From Alphaproteobacteria bacterium (GTDB taxonomy: Bacteria > Pseudomonadota > Alphaproteobacteria > JAEULC01), in contig JADLEG010000300.1 in NCBI GenBank assembly GCA_020846275.1, positions 97,556-161,555 of the forward strand: a stretch of DNA of 64,000 nucleotides, given 5' to 3'. Position numbers and translations under genes: made by a program. Positions 28,323-37,053 of this stretch are shown here, piece after piece; position 1 is the first letter of the stretch, and every line of letters begins with the position of its first letter. Under the pieces are notes generated by a model. It searched no databases. It was not told where the DNA came from and saw only the letters and a program-made list of their open reading frames with translations.

Positions 28323-30662
28323 TCAGGCCCGCGTCCGCTCTTCCTTGGGATCATACAGCGCCCCGGCGATAACCGTCGCGGTCCGCCGCTCGCCCTTGAT
28401 CAGGCATTCGAGGACCGTGCCTTCGCGCGCCAACTCCGCCGGCACATGGGCGAACGCGATGCCCGTACCTACGGAATGGCCTGGGCTGGACGTGCGCACC
28501 AGGGCGATCGGCCGATCGCCATGATAGAGAACGGCGCCGTTGGCGCTCTCGCCGCCGCCCAATTTCATGCTGAGCCAGGTCGCCGACGGCGCGTTCCCGC
28601 CATTGCCGGCCTTATGGGCCTTGCCATTGCCGTTCCGCGCCGCCGCTACCTCGAAGGTCAGCTCGCTGCCCCACTGGGGGTTGGCTTTCTCGAGCCGCAG
28701 CGCGTCGTAGGCGCGGAAGCCGATATCGGCGATGCCGGCTTCCGCACCCGCAGTCTTGAGCGCGCCGTGGACAGCGTTCAGGTACTCCATCTCGATGTGC
28801 AGTTCGAAGGCGAGCTCGCCGACATCGGACACGCGCATCACACGGGCCGTGGCATAGCCCATATCCAGCATGCGCCCCGTGCCGGCGGGGAAATCCGCCT
28901 TGGCGATCTTCGCCTCGGTCACCTTCCCCAGTACCTCGCGGGCCAGCGGCCCGGCGAGCATCAGCGCGCCGTACCGGCCGGTGACGTTGTCGATCTGGAC
29001 GCTGCCGTCGAGCGGCAGCCTGCGCTCGAGGCAGGCCTGGTGGTGCAGCTCCGCCTCGGGCACCGCGGTCAGGTAATAGTGCTTGTCCGAGACCCGGAGG
29101 ATCGTGAAGGCCGCCTCGATACGACCCTTCGGCGTCGTCAGGGTGACGCGCTCGATCGCGCCGTCCGAGCGCAACGTACCGCCAAGCTGCTCCGCCACGA
29201 ACGAAGCAGCACCCGGACCCTTCAGGTCATATTTCGCCAGGCTGGACAGGTCGAGCAGGCCGACGCGCTCGCGCACCGCGCGGCATTCCGCGGCGACGGC
29301 CTTGTCCCTCTCGGGATTGGCGGACGTTCGGTACCAGGACGGGCATTCCCAGCCCAGGCGCACGGCAAAGCTGGCGCCGGCCGCCTTCTGCTGATGATAG
29401 AGCGGCGACGTGCGCGCCGGGCGCCCGGCCATGCGCTCGGCGTTCGGGTCGAGCGAGCCGTAGGTATGCGCCTCGCCCAGCATCGCCTTGATGTAGGTTT
29501 TATTGGCGTAGGGACCGAACCGATTCACGTCCAGCGGCGATACGTCAAGGCTGGGCTCGCCCTCGACGATCCATTCGGCCAGGAGCTGACCAACCCCGCC
29601 GCCATGCGAAATGCCGGCGCTGAAGCCCGCCAGCACCCAGAAATTGGGTGCGCCGGCCAGCGGTCCGAGGAGGCCGTTGAAGTCGGTCGTCCGGCTGGTC
29701 GGCCCGCAGATCACGCGCTTGATGCCGACCTTGCCCAAGGTCGGCACGCGGCGCATGCCTTCTTCGATGCACGCGGCGCCGCGCTCGAGGTCCGGGGGCA
29801 GCAGCTCCTGCCCGAAATCCTCGGGAATGCCATCGACGAAGCAATAGGGCGTGTGCGGCTCGTGGACGCCCATGATCAGGCTGTCGCGCTCCTGCCGGAA
29901 ATAGAACGGCACGTCGTAGTCGCGCAGGATCGGCAGCTCGAAGCCCAGCGCCTTGATTTCGGGCACCGGCTCGGTGACGAGATACTGGCGTTCCGTCGGA
30001 ATGATCGGCAACGTCTTTCCCACCAGCCCGGCCACCGTGGGCGCCCAGATTCCGGCCGCATTCACGACATGCTCGGCGACGATGTCGCCCTTGCTGGTCT
30101 GGACCAGCCATTCGCCGCTCGGGCGGCGGCTCAGCCCGGTCACCTTGGTTTGCCGGTTGATCTCCGCCCCGGCCGCCCGCGCGCCCTGTGCGAAGGCCTG
30201 GGTCGCCATGCTGGGATCGATGAAGGCTTCATCGGGCGCCCAGGAGGCTCCCTCGAGACCGTCGGTTTCCATCAGTGGGAAATGCTTCTTCGCCTCGTCC
30301 GGACCGAGCATTTCGTAGGCGATGCCATGAAAGCGCATCTTGGCGCCCAGCGCCTTGTAGCGGTCGAACCGCGACCGGCTGCGCGCCAGGCGAAGGCTGC
30401 CGACCTTGTGACGCCCGACGCTCAGCCCCGTATCGGCCTCGAGTTCCTCGTACATCCGGCAACTCAGGACATTCAGGCGCGCGATGGCCGGGCTTTCGTC
30501 GACCAGGATCAGATGCCCCGCCGAATGCCAGGTCGTGCCGGCGGTCAGTTCGGTCTTCTCGAGCAGGACGACATCGCGCCACCCAAGCCTGGTCAGCCGG
30601 TAGAGCAGGCTGCATCCGACGATTCCGCCGCCGATGACGACTACACGTGCATGGCTCTTCAC
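28323..30662 (-). CDS. Dimethylglycine/sarcosine dehydrogenase-like flavoprotein, paralogue A
   Basis: A 779-residue protein with an N-terminal FAD-binding oxidase domain (about 1-370), a linking domain, and a C-terminal GcvT-like folate domain (about 430-779). The FAD motif is VVVIGGGIVGCSLL. H46 in GTTWHSAG matches the histidine that carries covalent FAD in mammalian dimethylglycine dehydrogenase. Such enzymes oxidatively demethylate methylated glycines and pass the one-carbon unit to tetrahydrofolate. Near residue 675 an Asn/Gly-rich linker replaces a conserved segment kept by paralogue B. GTG start at 30662 with GGGAGG before it. Confidence 0.85.
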   Translation of the reverse strand: MKSHARVVVIGGGIVGCSLLYRLTRLGWRDVVLLEKTELTAGTTWHSAGHLILVDESPAIARLNVLSCRMYEELEADTGLSVGRHKVGSLRLARSRSRFDRYKALGAKMRFHGIAYEMLGPDEAKKHFPLMETDGLEGASWAPDEAFIDPSMATQAFAQGARAAGAEINRQTKVTGLSRRPSGEWLVQTSKGDIVAEHVVNAAGIWAPTVAGLVGKTLPIIPTERQYLVTEPVPEIKALGFELPILRDYDVPFYFRQERDSLIMGVHEPHTPYCFVDGIPEDFGQELLPPDLERGAACIEEGMRRVPTLGKVGIKRVICGPTSRTTDFNGLLGPLAGAPNFWVLAGFSAGISHGGGVGQLLAEWIVEGEPSLDVSPLDVNRFGPYANKTYIKAMLGEAHTYGSLDPNAERMAGRPARTSPLYHQQKAAGASFAVRLGWECPSWYRTSANPERDKAVAAECRAVRERVGLLDLSSLAKYDLKGPGAASFVAEQLGGTLRSDGAIERVTLTTPKGRIEAAFTILRVSDKHYYLTAVPEAELHHQACLERRLPLDGSVQIDNVTGRYGALMLAGPLAREVLGKVTEAKIAKADFPAGTGRMLDMGYATARVMRVSDVGELAFELHIEMEYLNAVHGALKTAGAEAGIADIGFRAYDALRLEKANPQWGSELTFEVAAARNGNGKAHKAGNGGNAPSATWLSMKLGGGESANGAVLYHGDRPIALVRTSSPGHSVGTGIAFAHVPAELAREGTVLECLIKGERRTATVIAGALYDPKEERTRA

Positions 30663-30763
30663 AGAAACCTCCCGCGACTACCGAGCGCAATCCTATCGCA
30701 GCCCGAGCGCGCCGACCCGCGCGCATCCGCGATCGGTGCCATCGCGCGCTCGAGTGGCCGGTT

Positions 30764-30777
30764 CGTATTGCGATACG
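30764..30777. promoter_or_regulatory. 14-bp inverted repeat between potD-type gene and flavoprotein gene
   Basis: CGTAT-TGCG-ATACG is a perfect inverted repeat with five-base arms. Its TATTGCGATACGC (30766-30778) differs by one inserted base from TATTGCATACGC at 33637-33648 in the divergent region upstream of the same operon. The pair could be sites for one regulator; no regulator gene is adjacent. Confidence 0.3.
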
Positions 30778-30828
30778 CAGCCAGGGCGATCAGGTCCGCC
30801 GAACCTGCCCTCGAAATAGCCCGATCCG

Positions 30829-31899
30829 CTATCCCAGCAGCCACTGCTTGTACCGCTTCGTGGCCTCGGCGAAGTTGTCCGCCCACCAATCCATGTCGAC
30901 GAACGCGGTCTGCGGATCGTCGGCATTGGGCAGCATCGATTTCGCCTTGCCCGAAAGCATCGGCATGGCCGCGCGGGCGATCGGGCCGTTGCCGGGCAGC
31001 GCATTGCCATAAGCGGCCTGCATGTCCGGCCGTGCGAAATAGGACATCAGCTTCATCGCCGCTTCGCGGTTCTTGCTGCCCTTCGGCACGCCGATGAAGG
31101 TGGAAATAATCAGCGGCTGGCCGCTTACGAAATCCATCGAGATGCCTTCCTTCTGCGCGGCGTCGACCCGCCCGGCGAATGCGTAGGAGAAGTCGATCTC
31201 GTTGGTCTGGACGAGCGATATCGTCTGCGGCGTCTGGGCGATGAACTTCGCGACGTGCGGCTTGATGCGATCGAGCGACTTGAAGGCCCGATCCATGTCC
31301 AGCGGGAACAGCTTCTTGGGCGGCACGCCATCGGCCATCAGCGCGATCTCCAGCATCTCGTCGGCCCGATCGCGAAGGCCGCGCCGGCCCGGGAACTTCT
31401 TGGCATCCCAGAAATCGGCCCAGGTCTTCGGCACCTTGTCGATCGGGAACCGCTTCGGGTCGAAGGCGACGCCGCCCCAATAGGTGTAAAAGGGGAAGGT
31501 GCATTCGCGGCTGGGCTGGATGCTGTCCTGCCACTTGACGACCGAGTAGTCGACCTTCTCCAGCAGCCCCTCGCGCTCCGCGCCGACGGCCAGGCCGCTG
31601 CTCATCGTCATGATGTCCCATTCGACGTTCTTCGTCATGACCTGGGCCTTCAGCTTCGCCAGGTCGGGGCCGGAGCTCATGATCACCTTGACGCCGGTGT
31701 CCTTGGTGAACTCGGCCACCATCAGCTTTTCGTACCATTCCTGGTTCACGCCGCCGTAACCGACGAACACGATCTGCTGGGCGCCCAGGGCGCGGCCCGG
31801 GACGATGACGTATGGGCCGGCCGCGGCCACTCCGACGCCTGCCGCCAGCAGCTTGCGCCGGGATATCGTCAGCTTCTTGAAGCCTTGCGAGTTGGACAT
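30829..31899 (-). CDS. PotD-type periplasmic solute-binding protein
   Basis: A 356-residue binding protein of the spermidine/putrescine class, also used for betaines and iron. The N-terminus has a Tat-like export signal (SRRKLLAAGVGVAAA), cut near residue 40. GGAG lies before the ATG. Genes for two permeases precede it and the flavoprotein gene follows, separated by 166 bases that include a perfect repeat, CGTAT-N4-ATACG (30764-30777). Confidence 0.85.
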   Translation of the reverse strand: MSNSQGFKKLTISRRKLLAAGVGVAAAGPYVIVPGRALGAQQIVFVGYGGVNQEWYEKLMVAEFTKDTGVKVIMSSGPDLAKLKAQVMTKNVEWDIMTMSSGLAVGAEREGLLEKVDYSVVKWQDSIQPSRECTFPFYTYWGGVAFDPKRFPIDKVPKTWADFWDAKKFPGRRGLRDRADEMLEIALMADGVPPKKLFPLDMDRAFKSLDRIKPHVAKFIAQTPQTISLVQTNEIDFSYAFAGRVDAAQKEGISMDFVSGQPLIISTFIGVPKGSKNREAAMKLMSYFARPDMQAAYGNALPGNGPIARAAMPMLSGKAKSMLPNADDPQTAFVDMDWWADNFAEATKRYKQWLLG

Positions 31900-31929
31900 T
31901 CTCTATCTCCCTTTTCCGTGCGAGTTGCC

Positions 31930-32742
31930 TCAGGCCGGTTTCTGCATCGCCGCCGACACCAGGCAAACGACGAGCGACAGCAGGGTCAACAGGGTCGATA
32001 CCGCGGCAATGACCGGCGATACTTCCCACTGGATGCTGCTGTACATCTTGACCGGCAGCGTCTGGGTCGACGTGTTGCTGATGAACCAGGCGATCACGAC
32101 CTCGTCGAACGAGATCAGGAACGCGAACATGGCGCCCGCGAAGATCGCCGGCATCAGCAGTGGCAGCGTGACGCGCCGCAGAACCATGATGCGGCCGGCG
32201 CCCATGATCTCGGCGGCCTTTTCCAGGTTGGGATCGACATGCCGGAGCCCCGCCATGAGCGTGACCACGACGAAGGGCGTCGTATGCACCGAATGTGCCA
32301 CGATCAGCGCCGGCGTGGTGCCGGTTATGCCGATCGACGAGAAGTACAGATAGGTGCCCAGCGCCACGATGATCACCGGCACCAGCACGGGGCTGAGCAG
32401 CACCAGGTTCAGCAGCCTCTTGCCCGGAAAATCGTAGCGCACCAGGGCGTAGGCCGCGAGAAACCCGACGACCAGCGACAGGATGGCGCTCGCCCCGGCG
32501 ACCTCAAGGCTCTGCAGCGTCGTCGCCATCCAGGTCGACGCGAAGAAATACTCCCGGAACAGGGTCAGCGAGAAGGTGCCGGGCGGAAACATGATCTCGC
32601 GCTTGTCGCCGAACGACATCGGCACGACGATCAGGCTGGGCATCAGCAGGAAGAAGTAGACGAAGGCAGCAATCGTCGAGCCGGTACGCCGCCAGGCACG
32701 CGCGGCGGTAGTGAGGCTGAGTCGTTCGTCGACGTTCGTCAT
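31930..32742 (-). CDS. PotC-type ABC transporter permease
   Basis: A 270-residue inner-membrane permease with six predicted helices. The ATPase-docking loop reads KAAEIMGAGRIMVLRRVTLP. It partners the PotB-type permease encoded 6 bases upstream and the PotD-type protein encoded 30 bases downstream. Confidence 0.87.
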   Translation of the reverse strand: MTNVDERLSLTTAARAWRRTGSTIAAFVYFFLLMPSLIVVPMSFGDKREIMFPPGTFSLTLFREYFFASTWMATTLQSLEVAGASAILSLVVGFLAAYALVRYDFPGKRLLNLVLLSPVLVPVIIVALGTYLYFSSIGITGTTPALIVAHSVHTTPFVVVTLMAGLRHVDPNLEKAAEIMGAGRIMVLRRVTLPLLMPAIFAGAMFAFLISFDEVVIAWFISNTSTQTLPVKMYSSIQWEVSPVIAAVSTLLTLLSLVVCLVSAAMQKPA

Positions 32743-32748
32743 GGTCGC

Positions 32749-33594
32749 CTAGGCCACGCCATCGTCGCGCCGCACCCAGCTCAGCATCGCGATCAGGATC
32801 CCCGACAGCGCGAGAAGGATGACGGCGATCGCCGCCGCCGTGTTCCAGTCCAATGTGTCGCGCGTGTAGAAGTCGATCAGGTTGGCCATCATCATGTCGG
32901 CCTTTCCGCCCAGCAGCGTTGGCGTGACGAAGACGCCGAGCGATATGACCATCGACATGAGGCCGCCGGCGATGACGCCCGGCATGCTGAGCGGCAGGGT
33001 AATGCGCAGGAAGATGCGCACCGGGCCGGCGCCCATGATCTGCGCCGCGCGGCGCAGATCCGGATTCTGCGCCAGCAGGCTGGCGAGCGCGGGAAACACC
33101 ACGAACGGGATCAGGTAGTGGGACATGCCGACGATGACGCCCACCCGGTTGAAGAGCAGCTTGACCGCTGCGGCCTCGCCAAAGACCCAGCGCAGCGCCT
33201 GGTTGATGATCCCCTGATTGCCCAGGATGATGTAGAAGGCGAAGCTCTTGACCAGGATGCTGGTCCAGAACGGCAGCAGGACCAGGATCATCAGCAGCGC
33301 GCGGCGCCTGGGCGGCTGGCGCGCGAGATGGAGCGCGATCGGATAGCCGAGAAGGAGGCTGACCGCCGTCGCCGACAACGCGATGTCGAAGGATGTGCCG
33401 AGCACCCTAAGGAACAGGGTGCTCTTGGCCAGGCTGACGAAGGCTTTCGCCGTCAGGCCATTGTCATAGACGCTGTAGAACAGCACGAACGACAGCGGTA
33501 CGAAGAAGACGAGCACCAGCAAGGCCGTGACCGGGGCGAGCAGGATCGGCAAGTCCCCTTTCGATCCGGGTCGACCCATTGCGGCCGTCGCCAA
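32749..33594 (-). CDS. PotB-type ABC transporter permease
   Basis: A 281-residue inner-membrane permease. The ATPase-docking loop is RAAQIMGAGPVRIFLRITLP. The start is decided by a GGGAGG ribosome-binding site five bases before a TTG codon at 33594; the ATG at 33579 is too far from it. It is the first gene of the operon, facing the second flavoprotein gene across about 200 bases. Confidence 0.85.
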   Translation of the reverse strand: MATAAMGRPGSKGDLPILLAPVTALLVLVFFVPLSFVLFYSVYDNGLTAKAFVSLAKSTLFLRVLGTSFDIALSATAVSLLLGYPIALHLARQPPRRRALLMILVLLPFWTSILVKSFAFYIILGNQGIINQALRWVFGEAAAVKLLFNRVGVIVGMSHYLIPFVVFPALASLLAQNPDLRRAAQIMGAGPVRIFLRITLPLSMPGVIAGGLMSMVISLGVFVTPTLLGGKADMMMANLIDFYTRDTLDWNTAAAIAVILLALSGILIAMLSWVRRDDGVA

Positions 33595-33797
33595 GCCTGC
33601 CTCCCTCTCTTCATCGCGCCAACGCGATGGAAGAATTATTGCATACGCCTTTGTATTGTCGCCACGCGAATCTACGGTAATCTGACCCAGTACAAATACA
33701 CGGCAGTGCTACCGGGCATCGGCATTCGATTTTCGACGACTAAACTGTTCGCTGCCCTTGGCGGGCCGGACGCCCAGCATGGCGTGGGGGATTGGCG
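33595..33797. promoter_or_regulatory. Divergent promoter region of the two flavoprotein operons
   Basis: About 200 bases, notably AT-richer at 33630-33730, separate the potB-type gene from the second flavoprotein gene. It contains TATTGCATACGC (33637-33648), which nearly repeats at 30766-30778, and a weaker ATAC-N6-GTAT repeat within 33643-33656. Promoters for both directions are expected here; I could not fix the -10/-35 boxes. Confidence 0.4.
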
Positions 33798-36203
33798 ATG
33801 AAGGATCAGGCACGGGTTGTCGTCATCGGCGGCGGCGTCATCGGCTGCAGCATTCTCTACTACCTAACCAAACTCGGCTGGACCGACGTCGTGCTGGTCG
33901 AAAAAGCGGAACTCACCGCCGGCACAACCTGGCATGCCGCGGGCAATGTCCATCTTGCCGAGGACAGCCCCGCGCTGAACCGCATCAACCTGCTGAGCTG
34001 GAAGCTCTACCGCGCCCTGGAGGCAGAGACCGGCGAAAGCGTCGGCTGGCACCACACCGGCTCGATCCGGATTGCCAAGACGCGCAAGACGCTCGATCGC
34101 TATGCCGAGATCGCGAAAAGCGTGCGCCATGTCGGCATCGAATACGAGATGATCGGGCTCGACGACATCAAGCGGCTGCATCCGCTGGTGGAACTCGATG
34201 GCATTCTCGGTGCGGCCTTTGTGCGCGATGATGGCGTGCTCGACCCCAGCATGACCACCCACGCCTTCGCCCGCCTGGCTCGCGGGCGCGGCGCGGAGAT
34301 CTATCGCCAGACGCGCGTGACGGCACTCGACCAGAAACCCTCGGGCGACTGGCAAGTGGTGACGGACAAGGGTGCGATCCGGGCGGAGGTTGTCGTGATC
34401 GCTGCCGGATTCTGGAGTCCGGTGGTCGCGGCAATGGCCGGGGTCCAGGTACCGATCGTGCCGACCGAACGACAATACCTGGTGACCGAGGCCATTCCCG
34501 CGGTCGCAGCGCTGGAATTCGAGTTGCCGATGTTTCGCGACTTCGAGGTGCCCTTCTATTTCCGCCAGGAGCAGAAGGGCATGCTGATCGGCGTGCACGA
34601 GGCCCACACGCCCTATTGCTTCGTCGACGGCATCCCGGATGACTTCGCGCAGGAATTGTTTCCCGTCGACCTGGTGCGCGGCGAGCACAGCCTCAAGGCC
34701 GCATTGGCCCGGATGCCGCTGCTGGGCCAGGTCGGCATCAAGAGCGAGATCTGCGGACCGACCAGCCGCACGCCCGATCTCAGCGGGCTGATGGGCCCCG
34801 TGCCCGACCGCCGCAACCTTCATATCGTCGCGGGCTATACGGCCGGGATCAGTCACGGCGCCGCCATCGGCCTCATGGCCGCCGAATGGATCGTCGATGG
34901 CGAGCCCGGAATCGATGCCTCGCCGCTCGATATCGGCCGCTTCGGCGGCTATGCGACCAAGCGCTATATCCGCTCGATGCTGGGCGAGGCGCATGTGTTC
35001 GGCACGATCGACCGTTCGGCCGAGCGCCAAGCGGGTAGGCCGGCGCGCGCCAGCCCGCTCTATCACCGGCTGAAGCAGCGGGGCGCCGTCTATGGCGCGC
35101 GCATGGGATGGGAATGCCCGATGTGGTTCGCGGGCAGGGCGAACGAAACGGCGGCGCCGGGCGATGCCGATGCCGCGCTTGCCGCCGCGATCGGCGAGTG
35201 CGGTGCGGTGCGCGCGGGTGCCGGCGTCATGGACATCACGGCGACGGCGAAATACGAGGTCTCGGGTCCGGGCGCGGATGCCTATCTCGATCGGCTCTGC
35301 GCGAACCGCCTTCCGCCGCTGGGCGGGATTGCGCGATCCCCGATGCTGAATGAGCGCGGCCGGATGAGCGGATTCGTGACCCTCGCGCGCATCGGCGCAC
35401 AGCGCTTCTACCTGACCGCGCCCGCCCTGGCCGAACTGCGCCTGCTTGCCTGGATGCAGCGGCACTTGCCGGCAAACGGCACCGTCCGGGTGGAGAACGT
35501 GACCGCCCGCGATGGCGCGCTGCTGCTCGCCGGGCCGAAGGCGCGCGAAGTCCTGGGACGGATCAGCGACGCCAAGCTGGCCAATGGCGCGTTTCCCTGG
35601 AATACGGTGCGTGAAATCGACGCGGGCTACGCGCCGACCCTCGCCCTGCGGTTCAACGCGATCGGCGAACTGGGCTGGGAACTCTACCACGGCATGGAAT
35701 TCCACGCCGGCATCTATGACGCCTTGGTCGACGCCGGCGCGGATCACGCGATCGCGGATTTCGGTCTGCGCGCCTATGACACGATGCGGCTGGAGAAGGC
35801 CGTGCCGGCATGGGGCGCCGATTTCACCGCCGATCAGACCCCGCTCGCGGTCGGGCTGGGCGGGTTCGTGGCGTGGGACAAGGAAGAGTTCATCGGCCGG
35901 GACGCCTTGGTCGCCGAGCGCCGCAAGGCCGCGCCACCGACGCTCGCCTATGTGGCGGTCGATGTCGAGAAGCTATGCGCCGATGTCGGCCGATTGGCGT
36001 TCGACGGCGATCGCTCCATCGGCATCGTGCGGTCGTCGGCCTACAGCGCGGCCTTGAAAAAGGCGCTGGCCTTCGTGGCGATGGAGCACGGATTCGGCCA
36101 GCCGGGCTCGTCGGTCGCATTCGAAATCTTCGGCAAGCTTGCGCGCGGCCAGGTGCTTTCCGGCGCGGTCTTCGACCCCGACGACGTTCGCGCGGCGGCA
36201 TAG
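33798..36203 (+). CDS. Dimethylglycine/sarcosine dehydrogenase-like flavoprotein, paralogue B
   Basis: An 801-residue flavoprotein with the same domain order as paralogue A: FAD oxidase domain, linker domain, and GcvT-type folate domain. The covalent-FAD histidine is again H46 (GTTWHAAG). Unlike A it keeps the folate-domain motif AVGLGGFVAWDKEEFIGRDA (about residues 680-699). Stretches such as PTERQYLVTE and HTPYCFVDGIP are identical in both copies. The ATG at 33798 with GGGGG before it was preferred to TTG 33792. It is transcribed away from the transporter and ends 9 bases before the convergent enoyl-CoA hydratase stop. Confidence 0.87.
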   Translation: MKDQARVVVIGGGVIGCSILYYLTKLGWTDVVLVEKAELTAGTTWHAAGNVHLAEDSPALNRINLLSWKLYRALEAETGESVGWHHTGSIRIAKTRKTLDRYAEIAKSVRHVGIEYEMIGLDDIKRLHPLVELDGILGAAFVRDDGVLDPSMTTHAFARLARGRGAEIYRQTRVTALDQKPSGDWQVVTDKGAIRAEVVVIAAGFWSPVVAAMAGVQVPIVPTERQYLVTEAIPAVAALEFELPMFRDFEVPFYFRQEQKGMLIGVHEAHTPYCFVDGIPDDFAQELFPVDLVRGEHSLKAALARMPLLGQVGIKSEICGPTSRTPDLSGLMGPVPDRRNLHIVAGYTAGISHGAAIGLMAAEWIVDGEPGIDASPLDIGRFGGYATKRYIRSMLGEAHVFGTIDRSAERQAGRPARASPLYHRLKQRGAVYGARMGWECPMWFAGRANETAAPGDADAALAAAIGECGAVRAGAGVMDITATAKYEVSGPGADAYLDRLCANRLPPLGGIARSPMLNERGRMSGFVTLARIGAQRFYLTAPALAELRLLAWMQRHLPANGTVRVENVTARDGALLLAGPKAREVLGRISDAKLANGAFPWNTVREIDAGYAPTLALRFNAIGELGWELYHGMEFHAGIYDALVDAGADHAIADFGLRAYDTMRLEKAVPAWGADFTADQTPLAVGLGGFVAWDKEEFIGRDALVAERRKAAPPTLAYVAVDVEKLCADVGRLAFDGDRSIGIVRSSAYSAALKKALAFVAMEHGFGQPGSSVAFEIFGKLARGQVLSGAVFDPDDVRAAA

Positions 36204-36215
36204 CTGGCGCAGCTA
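36201..36215. terminator. 15-bp perfect inverted repeat spanning two convergent stop codons
   Basis: TAGCTG-GCG-CAGCTA is a perfect repeat with six-base arms. Its left end is the TAG of the flavoprotein gene and its right end, read on the other strand, is the TAG of the enoyl-CoA hydratase gene. A short stem-loop there could act as a bidirectional transcript end, although no U-run follows. It may also be chance. Confidence 0.35.
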
Positions 36216-37046
36216 CGTGCCTCCCGACCCGCGCGCGAACCGCTGATCGCGCCAGGCGATGGCGGCCTGGAGCCCCTTTTCCTTGCTGATGCGGAAGAAC
36301 TCCGCCCGCTCGGGGCCGCCGGTGGCGGAAACCAGCGTGGCGGTGTCGAATCCGGCCTCGAGCGCCTGACGCAGCCGCCGCACATCGAAGCTCCGCCGTA
36401 TCGCGTTGCGCGTGAGCGCGAGGGCGTGCTCGTCCACCGCGGCGATTTCGTGCGCGAGCTCAAGGGCGGCCGGCAGTAGCTCGTCGCGCGAGACGACCCG
36501 GTTGACGATGCCCAGGGAAAGAGCGCGGTGCGCGTCCAGCGTGTCGGTGCCGGTCAGCAGCAGTTCCTTGGCGGCCTTTGGCCCGACGAGCCACGGCAGC
36601 AGTAAGCAGCCGATGCTGGCGCCGAAGCGAACCTCCGGGATGCCCAGGCGCGTGTCCTCGGCCGCAACGGTCAGATCGCAGGCCAGCGCCACGTCGAACG
36701 CACCGGCGAGACAGTACCCGTGGACGGCCGCGATCGACGGCTTCGGCGCATCCCAGAACTGCATGATGAAGTCGAAGCTCTCGCGCAGCGCCGACCACAA
36801 TTGCCCGACGCCGGATAGGTCGCGCGTCGCCGCCTCCTTCAGGTCGAACCCAGCCGAAAACGCGCGACCCGCGCCGTGCAGCACCAGGACGCGGATTCCA
36901 GCGTCGGTTGCGACGATGTCCCAGACCTGACCGATCTCCCGCTTCATCAGCCGGTTGATCGCGTTCAGCCGGTCGGGCCGGTTCAATGTCAGGATCGCCA
37001 CCGGTGGCTGCAGCTTGAGTTCGAGGGTTTCGAATGTTGGCGGCAT
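36213..37046 (-). CDS. Enoyl-CoA hydratase/isomerase family protein
   Basis: A 277-residue crotonase-fold protein. The oxyanion hole is shown by GRAFSAGFDLKE and by AVHGYCLAGAFDVALACD, and the glutamate in LGIPEVRFGAS sits where the family has a catalytic residue. It hydrates or isomerises acyl-CoA esters; which one is unknown. The start at 37046 lies 7 bases after the DadA-like gene, so the two are co-transcribed, an unusual pairing. A 32-residue upstream extension was rejected because it overlaps that gene. Confidence 0.85.
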   Translation of the reverse strand: MPPTFETLELKLQPPVAILTLNRPDRLNAINRLMKREIGQVWDIVATDAGIRVLVLHGAGRAFSAGFDLKEAATRDLSGVGQLWSALRESFDFIMQFWDAPKPSIAAVHGYCLAGAFDVALACDLTVAAEDTRLGIPEVRFGASIGCLLLPWLVGPKAAKELLLTGTDTLDAHRALSLGIVNRVVSRDELLPAALELAHEIAAVDEHALALTRNAIRRSFDVRRLRQALEAGFDTATLVSATGGPERAEFFRISKEKGLQAAIAWRDQRFARGSGGT

Positions 37047-37053
37047 TGTCAGG

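Noticed and set aside
27156..31097. A 1313-codon plus-strand frame opposite the PotA-type and flavoprotein genes
   Set aside because: Same effect: biased composition, no signal or motif, and clear genes on the minus strand.
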